From NCBI RefSeq assembly GCF_000374485.1, contig NZ_KB894491.1:89651-153650 (forward strand): a stretch of 64,000 nucleotides of DNA, in the 5' to 3' direction. The notes beneath the pieces were generated by a model. That model had not been told where the DNA came from and did not search any database. It saw only the letters and a program-made list of their open reading frames with translations. The stretch is from Algicola sagamiensis DSM 14643. Lineage in GTDB: Bacteria; Pseudomonadota; Gammaproteobacteria; Enterobacterales; Alteromonadaceae. Of this stretch, positions 35,284 to 43,013 are shown piece after piece; within the stretch, counting starts at the first letter, position 1, and the number at the start of each line of letters is the position of its first letter. The translations under genes were made by a program, and so were the position numbers.

Positions 35284-37308
35284 ATGTTTCAAAAAACAAC
35301 AATTGCGGTCCTGATTGGATCCACACTGACATTCCCAGCTCTCGCCCAACAACAAAAAGGCATCGAATGGTTCGGCAGTGTTTATGCAAAATTCTTAGAT
35401 GGTGATCGCCGCCTCCAAAATGGTCTTTACAACAACTTAGAAAACGGTAGTGGGGATCAAGGTCAGGGTATTGAATTCGAACTCATGTTTCGCTCTCAAG
35501 TCTCCAAACAAGTCGAAATGGGCGGACGCCTGAAAGGACGTTTCAGTAAAAATTACTGGAGTAACTATGGTGGATTTGGTGATGACGAAAACGATCCGGT
35601 GTCTGCACAATATCTTAAAGTTCGTGGTGTTTGGGTTCGTTTAACACCTGGATATGACTGGCTGGATTCCGCAACGATTGGTTCGAATGATTGGGGAATG
35701 TTCGATCCATTCACCGTTGGTAAAATTCGTTATATCGACCGAGATAACGCCTCCGGTATTCACTTGCAAGGCTCCGCGCTCCATAAAACACTGCGGTGGG
35801 ACTTCGCTCGAGTTTCTCTACCAAAGTTGTGGGCTGGCCCTGGTTTTAACACTGGAGAGTATCATGCACAAGACGCAGCCTGGGTTGGTCAGATCCGATG
35901 GCAGGCTATGAATTCTCTCCACTTTACAACCATCATTGATTATGTGGACGATCATGAGATTGATAAAAATGATCATGATGTTCGAGATGGTCAAGCGGAT
36001 CTGATGCGTTATAACAACTTCGTGTCAGGTATAAAATCCAGTTATTATGGAATTGACAATGCTTCCATTTCTGCTGCATTTTATCATTCTCAGTTGGATG
36101 TGAACGAAAACTTGCTGTTTGGAAATTGTGACACGATTCAGCCCTGCGCTCGATGGTCTCCTATTCTATCGAAAGACTCGTCGGATAATGCTTGGAAGGT
36201 CAATATCGATTTAGACGAAGTATTTGTTGAAGACTTTTCAATCTCTTTTGAACTATTTGATATTGGTAGTGACTATCAGTCCATCATGGCTGCGCGTCGT
36301 GAGCAAGATGTACTTGCAACGGAAGGTTTTGATGGCACATGGCAATGGTCACGACCTAACTTTAATACAAACGTTGCAAATGGTGCACAAAACGCTGGTG
36401 TCGGCTACGGAGGCTGGGATGGTGAAACGCATCAAGTCGTTGCTATCAATGCCGACAATGATTTTACCGACTTTGATGAAACTGCTGCGTATTCTGTCCT
36501 TGGCTGGCGTGGACTCACGATTCTTCCAAAATATGAAATCGCAGAATGGGAGCTTGCAGCAGAGTTCACTTATATTGATTACAGTACGAACTGGCAAGCA
36601 TGTGGTGAAAAAAGTAAAGCAAATTGTGCTTATCCTGTTTTAGATAACAACCATAATTGGGGCGTCGGTGGAGATACCCGTTCACCTTACGGTGCTTATC
36701 AAGATCGCGATACACAAATCTATGTATTGAAGGCGAGCCATACTTTTGATATTGGTGAAGGTATCGACTTTAAAGCAAAATATAAACATATCAACGATCA
36801 GGACAAACGCGTCACAGCTCAGAAGTACCTACATGATGCTTATCATGGTCAGGTAGCTCATACGAATGGCGATGATCGGGAAGCTTCATATGATACCTAC
36901 ACTGTTTCAGCTGGATACCAACTCCACGAGGATCTCCACACTCGAATTTTTATTGAGCACTATCGATTAGATTTAAAAGATGGAACAGTCAATGCAAAAC
37001 CTGCAACAGCTGAAGAGTGGGACACGCAGCCAGATGCAGGTTGGCTCGAATACGCGACAGGGCAACATCAAAAGACCAAGTTGGGTGTTGAGATGAACTA
37101 CTTCCTTTCAGGCGCTGAACTAGGCTTAAATGCACAATGGATTGAAGGAACCTATGACCCTGAATTCTACACAGTAGATGCGCAAGGTCATGTCACCCAA
37201 ATGCACCCAACGGGTGACTCAGTCCAGACAGCATTAGGCGCGATTTCAACTGACGAAGTCGATTTTAGCCACTATCGAATGAAAGCATTCGTCAAAGTGA
37301 AATTTTAA
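35284..37308 (+). CDS. Large outer-membrane beta-barrel protein of the glucan locus
   Basis: A 674-residue protein. The start at 35284 is chosen because GGACGG lies at a suitable distance; an ATG at 35269 is too close to its purine-rich run. A signal peptide ends at FPALA-QQQKG. The mature part is full of alternating strands (GIEFELMFRSQVS, AEFTYIDYSTNW, YTVSAGYQLH) and ends in FVKVKF, a C-terminal Phe typical of outer-membrane barrels. Two CxnC loops (NCDTIQPC, ACGEKSKANC) may be disulfide-bonded surface loops. I do not recognise it as LamB. Context suggests a glucan-uptake channel, but a barrel with another role in surface binding is possible. Confidence 0.78.
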   Translation: MFQKTTIAVLIGSTLTFPALAQQQKGIEWFGSVYAKFLDGDRRLQNGLYNNLENGSGDQGQGIEFELMFRSQVSKQVEMGGRLKGRFSKNYWSNYGGFGDDENDPVSAQYLKVRGVWVRLTPGYDWLDSATIGSNDWGMFDPFTVGKIRYIDRDNASGIHLQGSALHKTLRWDFARVSLPKLWAGPGFNTGEYHAQDAAWVGQIRWQAMNSLHFTTIIDYVDDHEIDKNDHDVRDGQADLMRYNNFVSGIKSSYYGIDNASISAAFYHSQLDVNENLLFGNCDTIQPCARWSPILSKDSSDNAWKVNIDLDEVFVEDFSISFELFDIGSDYQSIMAARREQDVLATEGFDGTWQWSRPNFNTNVANGAQNAGVGYGGWDGETHQVVAINADNDFTDFDETAAYSVLGWRGLTILPKYEIAEWELAAEFTYIDYSTNWQACGEKSKANCAYPVLDNNHNWGVGGDTRSPYGAYQDRDTQIYVLKASHTFDIGEGIDFKAKYKHINDQDKRVTAQKYLHDAYHGQVAHTNGDDREASYDTYTVSAGYQLHEDLHTRIFIEHYRLDLKDGTVNAKPATAEEWDTQPDAGWLEYATGQHQKTKLGVEMNYFLSGAELGLNAQWIEGTYDPEFYTVDAQGHVTQMHPTGDSVQTALGAISTDEVDFSHYRMKAFVKVKF

Positions 37309-37324
37309 TTGCGTTTAGCACACG

Positions 37325-37356
37325 AAACAAAGGCTGGTTGATCCAGCCTTTGTTTT
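37325..37356 (+). terminator. Intrinsic terminator after the barrel gene
   Basis: AAACAAAGGCTGG pairs with CCAGCCTTTGTTTT across TTGAT. This is a strong Rho-independent terminator 17 bases after the stop codon. It should end the amylase-to-barrel transcript, so the next gene probably has its own promoter or depends on read-through. Confidence 0.9.
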
Positions 37357-37395
37357 CATGGATGATAACTTTTCACATGTTGTATAGGTGAAACT

Positions 37396-38574
37396 ATGAT
37401 CAAAAACAAACTCCTATTCCTCGCGCTTGCAACCGCTTTTTCGCTCCAAGCCAAAGATCATGTTTTTTCAGACCCTAGGTTTGATGATAAAGGCAGTGGA
37501 CAACTCATTTATCCGCATAATGATGCCTACCCAGCAGGCTCTTTGGATATAACCAACCTAAAGATTTCAGAGAAAAAGAACCAGTATAAATTTACGCTGA
37601 CACTCCGAGAAGCGCCGACTCATCCAAGCTTGTTTTTATCCGATGTGGGTGGCGATCCGATGAATATCTTCGCTAAGCACGGCTTTTTTACCTTCAACCT
37701 AGACTTGTATATTGATCTCGATGCCAATCCAGAGCATGGGTTTCGTATGGCGCTGCCAGGACGAAAAGTGAATATTGCACCTGAGTTTGCCTGGGAGCGA
37801 GTGATTGTCCTCACACCACGTCCAAAGTTAGCACGCAAAGAATTCAAGTCATTTAACCTCCAGCAAATCAATGAGCGTTTTCATCAAGAAAATGGCAAAT
37901 ACCTCGGACAACTCCTCACAGAAGCACAAGAAGAAGTCTCCGAGGCTGTAGACAAGCTCTATTATTTTCCACATAAAATTCAGGTCAGTGGAAAAAAAGT
38001 TCATTTTTACATTCCAAAACAGTTTATCGGCCCACTGCTTGATGATATTGGGATCACCGCGGTCCTCACAGCAGCAGATATTGATACGGGGTTGAATGAC
38101 GATCGTATGTATGCCATGGGTGTCAAGCAAAGCGCTGGACGGAATGAAGTTGGCGTCGGTCATCATGGTGATCCAACACAGTCCCCTGTCATCGATGTGC
38201 TCGGTCAATCACAAAGTGCACAACAAACAATGCTCAATCAATTTGATCATAAGCGCTTTGCAACGATTGGCGGTATTCGTCTGAATGGCGAAACGTATCA
38301 ACCAAAACCAGCAGCAAAAGCCACGAAAGAAAAACATCAAAAAACAATTGCAGAGGTCGAGGTCCTCATTCAAGAAACCTTTCGTCCAGCCAGTACAGCA
38401 AATCATCAAACACAGGCCGAAGAGAAAGCGCCCAATCAGCAGAAGAAAACGACTTCAAAAGCAACGCTTTCAATTGCTGAGCGATTAAAACAGTTAAAAT
38501 CATTGAAAGATCAAGCGTTAATTAGTCACGACGAGTACACCAATTTACGGCAACGCATTTTAAACGAACTATAA
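37396..38574 (+). CDS. Glucodextranase-C-like protein, copy 2, with a SHOCT-like tail
   Basis: A 392-residue secreted paralog of the protein at 34382. The signal peptide ends near FSLQA-KDHVF. FSDPRFDDKGSGQLIYPH, LDITNLKI, LDLYIDLDANPEHGFRMALPG and FAWERVIVL align with the first copy. Added parts are a Gly/His region (VGVGHHGDP), a Lys/Gln-rich linker of about 70 residues, and a C-terminal helical hairpin IAERLKQLKSLKDQALISHDEYTNLRQRIL resembling SHOCT domains (key residues L-L-L---I---E----R--I). The tail suggests a protein-protein contact. It probably binds glucan together with copy 1. Confidence 0.75.
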   Translation: MIKNKLLFLALATAFSLQAKDHVFSDPRFDDKGSGQLIYPHNDAYPAGSLDITNLKISEKKNQYKFTLTLREAPTHPSLFLSDVGGDPMNIFAKHGFFTFNLDLYIDLDANPEHGFRMALPGRKVNIAPEFAWERVIVLTPRPKLARKEFKSFNLQQINERFHQENGKYLGQLLTEAQEEVSEAVDKLYYFPHKIQVSGKKVHFYIPKQFIGPLLDDIGITAVLTAADIDTGLNDDRMYAMGVKQSAGRNEVGVGHHGDPTQSPVIDVLGQSQSAQQTMLNQFDHKRFATIGGIRLNGETYQPKPAAKATKEKHQKTIAEVEVLIQETFRPASTANHQTQAEEKAPNQQKKTTSKATLSIAERLKQLKSLKDQALISHDEYTNLRQRILNEL

Positions 38575-38580
38575 AAAGCC

Positions 38581-38610
38581 AGCCTATGCAGGGGAAAATT
38601 CGCGTAGGCT
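38581..38610 (+). terminator. Hairpin after the second binding-module gene
   Basis: AGCCTATGC (38581-38589) pairs with GCGTAGGCT (38602-38610), one wobble pair, over a 12-base loop. It lies just after the stop codon at 38574. The following sequence is AT-rich but lacks a solid T-run, so terminator activity is only probable. Confidence 0.45.
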
Positions 38611-38660
38611 ACAATTATATTGATACACCCGATAAATGTTGTGTCAGAAGAGAGTATTGT

Positions 38661-38951
38661 ATGTTCTTCTTTCTATTTATCAGTATTCTGATCACAGGCG
38701 CAATGCTTTGGTTTGCCAGCCTGTTGACAGATGTCAAAATTGATTTTAAGCAGACTTCGATTGCTGCTGGTGCTTCCAGCTTGACCAGCGCTGTCCCCGT
38801 CTTTGGCTGGCCGCTCTCATTTATTGTATTATTCTATCTACTACGTTATTTCAGCAAAGCTGATATTTGGCCAGATATCATACTTGTCGTGCTCACCAGT
38901 AAAATCCTCACCATTCTTTTTGGCATGATCATGATCCAAATCTTTTATTGA
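38661..38951 (+). CDS. Small membrane protein of unknown function
   Basis: A 96-residue protein starting at the ATG at 38661, with AGAAGAGAG eight bases upstream. Three hydrophobic segments (about 1-20, 42-62 and 73-94) suggest an inner-membrane protein with little soluble mass. VFGWPLSFIVLFYLLRYFSKADIWPDIILVVLTSKILT is the longest recognisable hydrophobic block, listed here only by its end residues V43-T80 approximately. I do not recognise the family and its neighbours give no clear role. Confidence 0.6.
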   Translation: MFFFLFISILITGAMLWFASLLTDVKIDFKQTSIAAGASSLTSAVPVFGWPLSFIVLFYLLRYFSKADIWPDIILVVLTSKILTILFGMIMIQIFY

Positions 38952-39045
38952 TTGAATTTTTCAAGCATACATCCCCTACCCTCTGATATCCTGAACAGGC
39001 CTTCTTTCATTTATCTGTTACACTGTTAGTGATTAAACAGCATGA

Positions 39046-39783
39046 ATGATTTTTTGCGTGAATATTTTATTTTCTTTCCTATTGTTACTAAGCACGACAC
39101 AGACGCAAACCGTATCACTGGTCTATGTAGACTATCCACCTTATTACTCTGAAAGCCAGCCCGAACAAGGGCCATTGAGTGAGCTGGTTACCAAAGCATT
39201 TCTTCATGCGGGTTACCGTGTCAACAACCGGCTTGTTCCGTGGGCTAGGGCTTATCGAGATGTTAAAAATGGGCATGTCGATGGCCTATATACGATTTGG
39301 TATCGCGCTGAGCGAGAAGCATGGCTTTATTATTCCGATCCACTCCCTCCCAATGAAATTACACTATTAAAGAATAATTCACTCGTCACAATGGAAAAAG
39401 TAGACGTTCAAAGCCTCACGAAATATAAGATTGGTCTTGTCAAGGGATACACATTTCCACCGAAACTGAATTCCATAAAAGTCAACATATTGGATGTCAA
39501 ATCGGATAAGCATGGCTTAATTATGCTGGGTGAAAAGCGCATTGATTTATTTCTTACCGATAAGCAATTGGCTCTCTACCTTCTGAGCAATGAATTAAAG
39601 CAATACCAATCAGATATTTCTCCGTTATCTCCACCCATGGAAGTCGTCCATCAATACCTTGTGATCTCCAAAAAAACAAAAAATGCAAAGCAAAAATTCA
39701 AAGCTTTTAATCAAGGGCTCAAGGCACTCAAGAATTCTGGCGAATATGATAAAATCCTCAAAAAGCATCACTTATTTTACTAA
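39046..39783 (+). CDS. Family-3 extracellular solute-binding protein (orphan)
   Basis: A 245-residue periplasmic protein of the amino-acid-type SBP family 3. A signal peptide covers about residues 1-20. YVDYPPYYSESQPEQGP and VPWARAYRDVKNGHVDGLYTIW are characteristic of the polar-amino-acid binding group common in marine gammaproteobacteria. REAWLYYSDPLPPNE and the middle Gly-rich strand also fit. No permease genes are adjacent. It may feed a distant transporter or act as a sensor. Confidence 0.85.
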   Translation: MIFCVNILFSFLLLLSTTQTQTVSLVYVDYPPYYSESQPEQGPLSELVTKAFLHAGYRVNNRLVPWARAYRDVKNGHVDGLYTIWYRAEREAWLYYSDPLPPNEITLLKNNSLVTMEKVDVQSLTKYKIGLVKGYTFPPKLNSIKVNILDVKSDKHGLIMLGEKRIDLFLTDKQLALYLLSNELKQYQSDISPLSPPMEVVHQYLVISKKTKNAKQKFKAFNQGLKALKNSGEYDKILKKHHLFY

Positions 39784-39811
39784 CGAACATCTCAAACCAT
39801 CATTTTCGTGA

Positions 39812-40393
39812 TTATACGACCGCATGTAAATGTCCGACCTGATTCAACTGCTGAATTTTACAATTGACGCCATCATCATGAATACAACTCACACTGGAAG
39901 GCGTTGCGAGTACAAATGGTTTGTCCGCACTGATTTCTTGCCCAATGACAGTACTCAATACAAAGTTCATGGCATAACCGTGGGTGATGAAGATTAAATC
40001 ATTTTTTGTATGTTCAAGCACATAAGAAACATATTTCTCAATACGAAGTTGGCAGGATTGAATTTGCTCTTGTGTTGGAAAAACATCGTTTTTCTGAATT
40101 TCACATCTGGGTTTCCCGTCCAAACGGCCAAAAGATATTTCTCGAAGTTCTGATGTTAAATGGTAATGCGCACGCGTATGTTGGTAAATAATCTGTGCAC
40201 TCTGACAACAACGCAATAAATCTGAAGAATGCATTTCTGCTCGTGTCTCATCCACAAGCGTCGCCAAATATTCACCCGTTTGGTGCGCCTGGGTTTCACC
40301 TAGTTTTGTGAGAGGAAAGTCAGTCCAACCACCGATGAGTCCCTTCACATGGTGTTCAGCTTCCCCATGGGTCACAATGTAAATGTGTCTCAT
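39812..40393 (-). CDS. Histidine phosphatase (phosphoglycerate mutase-like) family protein
   Basis: A 193-residue protein of the histidine phosphatase superfamily. The start at 40393 gives MRHIYIVTHGEAEHH. The catalytic His9 sits in VTHGE, where most relatives have RHG, so the neighbouring Arg is replaced by Thr. The GGWTDFPLTKLGETQA block, SSDLLRCCQSAQII (second Arg), the acceptor region ELREISFGRLDG and the second His in FITHGYAMNFV are present. It could be a phosphatase rather than a true mutase. It stands between a binding protein gene and the lipin-like gene. Confidence 0.85.
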   Translation of the reverse strand: MRHIYIVTHGEAEHHVKGLIGGWTDFPLTKLGETQAHQTGEYLATLVDETRAEMHSSDLLRCCQSAQIIYQHTRAHYHLTSELREISFGRLDGKPRCEIQKNDVFPTQEQIQSCQLRIEKYVSYVLEHTKNDLIFITHGYAMNFVLSTVIGQEISADKPFVLATPSSVSCIHDDGVNCKIQQLNQVGHLHAVV

Positions 40394-40511
40394 CGGCAAG
40401 ATTTAATCCCTGTTTTGTCATTGTTTTATTTAACTTATAGCGTATCCAACAAAAATTTGTCGTATGCCGACTTTCCATATCGACATACGTATTTCATCGC
40501 TTACTCGCAAC

Positions 40512-41477
40512 TTACTCACATATAGCTACTGGTGTCGATAACACAACATCTTGAATGTGTTGTAAGTACCCACTTTCTTCTATTGCGACCGTATCTTCAT
40601 AGCCAGCATATTCACCGATAATATAGGTCTCTTCTTTCGGGATCCCAGCCTGTGCATATGCTTCAACATCCGTCGTAGCATTACCATACGCACGGTAAAT
40701 CTCTACACCTTTTGATTGAATATCCTGTAAGAATTCAGCCTTATACTGAGCAGGACGGAACAAACTGTCTCCATTATTTCGAGATAAACGTAATATGCCT
40801 TCAGGTAATCCCATCATACTGAGCCAGTTTCTTGTGCCGCTGCTATACCAGTAAACGCGGGCAGTCAGGAAAATAACCTGGTAATCTCTCTCCATATATT
40901 CCTTAACCAAACGATACGCACCAGGTCTCGGTTCCGCTAACTCAAGTTCCAGATAATCTTTGATCTGTTCTGCATTCGATTTTGTTAAAGTGGCATCAAT
41001 ATCAAAAACAACGGCTTTTCTTGTGCTATCGAGCACTGTGATATAACCTTCCGCTTGCGTAAGATCCCCCATCACGACAGTCTTCACTCGATACTGCCCA
41101 GCAGGTAATCCTGGTAATTCTACTTCTGCAATTCCGTCAGAGTTCGTTTTATATCTGCCAAGCGGTTGCCAATGTGGCATGTTGGTGCCGTAAATATATG
41201 CTTGAATATACTCATCTTCCAAGTCCTTATGAAAGACACCGCCATAATCAAACTTCGCGGTCATTGTCGTTGATTCATACTCACCAACCACAACGTCATG
41301 AAGCATATGGAATGATTGATCCCAGCTTAACCATTCATTCCAAAAGTGTTGAAAAGACTCTTGCTCTGGATGTTCAAAGGATGGTGCTGATTGATAAACG
41401 GTATAGTCAGGGCATGTTGTCGCCTGACTTGCGACAGGTATCATCCCTAACAATAAACAATAAAGTAGTGTTCTCAT
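40512..41477 (-). CDS. Secreted lipin-like (LNS2) HAD phosphatase
   Basis: A 321-residue protein with a signal peptide ending at ASQA-TTCPDY. The C-terminal half has the LNS2/lipin-type HAD motif VVFDIDATLTKS (DxDxT catalytic pair), the second motif IFLTAR, and the late lysine/acidic motifs around YRAYGNATTDVEAY, as in eukaryotic lipin phosphatidate phosphatases. The N-terminal half (about 25-150) is a beta-rich domain (GRYKTNSDGIAEVELPGLPAGQYRVK) like that of the bacterial homologues. It probably dephosphorylates a lipid phosphate in the periplasm or outside. It is divergent from ychJ across a 286-base AT-rich gap in which I see no certain element. Confidence 0.87.
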   Translation of the reverse strand: MRTLLYCLLLGMIPVASQATTCPDYTVYQSAPSFEHPEQESFQHFWNEWLSWDQSFHMLHDVVVGEYESTTMTAKFDYGGVFHKDLEDEYIQAYIYGTNMPHWQPLGRYKTNSDGIAEVELPGLPAGQYRVKTVVMGDLTQAEGYITVLDSTRKAVVFDIDATLTKSNAEQIKDYLELELAEPRPGAYRLVKEYMERDYQVIFLTARVYWYSSGTRNWLSMMGLPEGILRLSRNNGDSLFRPAQYKAEFLQDIQSKGVEIYRAYGNATTDVEAYAQAGIPKEETYIIGEYAGYEDTVAIEESGYLQHIQDVVLSTPVAICE

Positions 41478-41763
41478 TTTCTTTCCTATTGCTGTTCAGA
41501 TTTTTATATTTTTTGGACAACGGCTAACGTTTCAGATACGGTTGATTCAAAATCATGAAACGCAAAAATCATGTTAACTTAATCAATAATAAATTCCATT
41601 GTTGTAAAATTAATTGATTAGCAAAAAAGACTTGTTATATTGTTTTTGATGAGAATTAACAGCCATTTTTCTCCTTCTTCTGAATACAAAGGAATAGACT
41701 GACATTAGACTTTAGAATTTTCAGCCAATCTTGCATAATAGTGACTTTTGAAGGATAAGCCCC

Positions 41764-42222
41764 ATGCAATGCCCATGTTGCTCTCATCAATCGTTTCATG
41801 TCTGTTGTCAGCCTTTGATTGAAAAGCAACAACTCGCGACGACCCCTGAAGCATTAATGCGCTCTCGCTACTCCGCTTATGTTTTAAAAAATGCAGCTTA
41901 CATTCATGCGACTTATGCACCAGAGATGAGAGAGCAACATGCTGAGCATGAAATTCTTGATTGGGCAGAGCAAGTTGCTTTTGTTTCTCTCAACGTGATT
42001 GAGAGCACTTATCAATCCCAACAGGGAATAGTTGAGTTTATCGCTCAATATATTTGGGAAGATAAGTTACACACACTTCATGAGCGTTCTACTTTTCGAA
42101 AAGAAGGGCTGCACTGGTTTTATGTTAATGGTGACCTCTTTCCAGAACAATCAACAAAAATCCAGCGCAATGATCCCTGCCCATGTGGGAGCCAAAAGAA
42201 ATTCAAGAAATGCCACGGTTGA
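41764..42222 (+). CDS. ychJ: YchJ-family protein with SEC-C motif
   Basis: A 152-residue UPF0225/YchJ protein. The N-terminal CPCCSHQSFHVCC cysteine cluster and the C-terminal NDPCPCGSQKKFKKCHG (SEC-C zinc motif) frame an NTF2-like core with ALMRSRYSAYVLKNAAYI. The length and all parts match the family. The biochemical function is not established. Its last 20 bases overlap the end of the convergent VC2046-like gene. Confidence 0.93.
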   Translation: MQCPCCSHQSFHVCCQPLIEKQQLATTPEALMRSRYSAYVLKNAAYIHATYAPEMREQHAEHEILDWAEQVAFVSLNVIESTYQSQQGIVEFIAQYIWEDKLHTLHERSTFRKEGLHWFYVNGDLFPEQSTKIQRNDPCPCGSQKKFKKCHG

Positions 42223-42736
42223 GTGAGCGCTCCTCCGATAGAAAATCTTTTGCATCATTGACCACCTCATATAAATCTGGGTATTGATGAGGCTGTTTCT
42301 CCCGTAGCTGGCGCTTTTCTTTTTCTTGATGATATTTATCCAGCGCATGAATTTGTGTATTGGATAACACCTCTGGCGCGATATAAGACGGATCATCCTG
42401 ATAATGGATTGGAGAATTCGACAGATACAGTTGCAGCTTCATCGCCGCTGTACCGTGAGCTAATTCTCGAACAACTTTTGCGCCTCGAGAAAAATCCGCT
42501 GGATGCTTTGCGCCTAAAATGATTTCCCCTAATTCTAAAGATTGCCGAAGGGTTTCTGTATTCTGATCTTGAGCGGCTATCTCGGTATGAGGTAAACGAA
42601 ATGCAGAAAAGTCATTCGCATTCCAGGATAATAGTGAAAGAAGAAAAGCAAAATCGGCCCGTTGTTCTTGTTGTAATAATTGATTGAGTTTATTTTTTAG
42701 CTGTAGTTCATGGGTCAGTACGGCATTGATTTGCAT
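42203..42736 (-). CDS. VC2046/SO_2500-like conserved protein
   Basis: A 177-residue soluble protein starting at the ATG at 42736 (a GTG three codons earlier is in frame). The opening MQINAV, ELQLKNKLNQLL and RADFAFLLSLLSW resemble the VC2046/SO_2500 family known from Vibrio and Shewanella. The Lys/Glu-rich C-terminal helix is also typical. No motif gives an activity. It is convergent with ychJ, overlapping by 20 bases, and lies next to tRNA-Tyr. Confidence 0.7.
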   Translation of the reverse strand: MQINAVLTHELQLKNKLNQLLQQEQRADFAFLLSLLSWNANDFSAFRLPHTEIAAQDQNTETLRQSLELGEIILGAKHPADFSRGAKVVRELAHGTAAMKLQLYLSNSPIHYQDDPSYIAPEVLSNTQIHALDKYHQEKEKRQLREKQPHQYPDLYEVVNDAKDFLSEERSLNRGIS

Positions 42737-42804
42737 GAAAAACACTCGTTTTTAAGGCTTATAGTCTTTTTTCGGCATTTTCAGCAAAAAGTTTAATTTT
42801 TTTC

Positions 42805-42832
42805 TTTACATCGTTCGCTCTTCTGATAAGAT
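42805..42832 (+). promoter_or_regulatory. Sigma-70-type promoter of tRNA-Tyr
   Basis: TTTACA (42805-42810) and TAAGAT (42827-42832) are separated by 16 bases. The -10 element ends 12 bases before the tRNA. The GC-rich GCGTCCC after it may be a discriminator, as in stable-RNA promoters. Confidence 0.6.
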
Positions 42833-42844
42833 GCGTCCCACTTC

Positions 42845-42929
42845 GGAGGGGTTCCCGAGTGGCCAAAGGGATCAGACTGTAAATCTGACGGCTCAGCCTT
42901 CGCAGGTTCGAATCCTGCCCCCTCCACCA
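42845..42929 (+). tRNA. tRNA-Tyr (GTA)
   Basis: An 85-nt class II tRNA. The acceptor arms GGAGGGG (42845-42851) and CCCCTCC (42919-42925) pair perfectly, followed by discriminator A and an encoded CCA. The anticodon GTA is at 42879-42881. A long variable arm and the T-arm GCAGG-TTCGAAT-CCTGC are present. The gene is single here, without an adjacent tRNA. Confidence 0.97.
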
Positions 42930-43013
42930 TCTCTTTTCTTCTTGAATATTCCTCAACTTCCATCAACAATTGAATGTATCCAGATCTTTTTAATTTTGTC
43001 ATGGAGACATTGA

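Noticed and set aside
42845-42929. tRNA-Tyr as an integration site for a mobile element
   Set aside because: No integrase gene and no repeat of the tRNA 3' end were seen in the flanking sequence.
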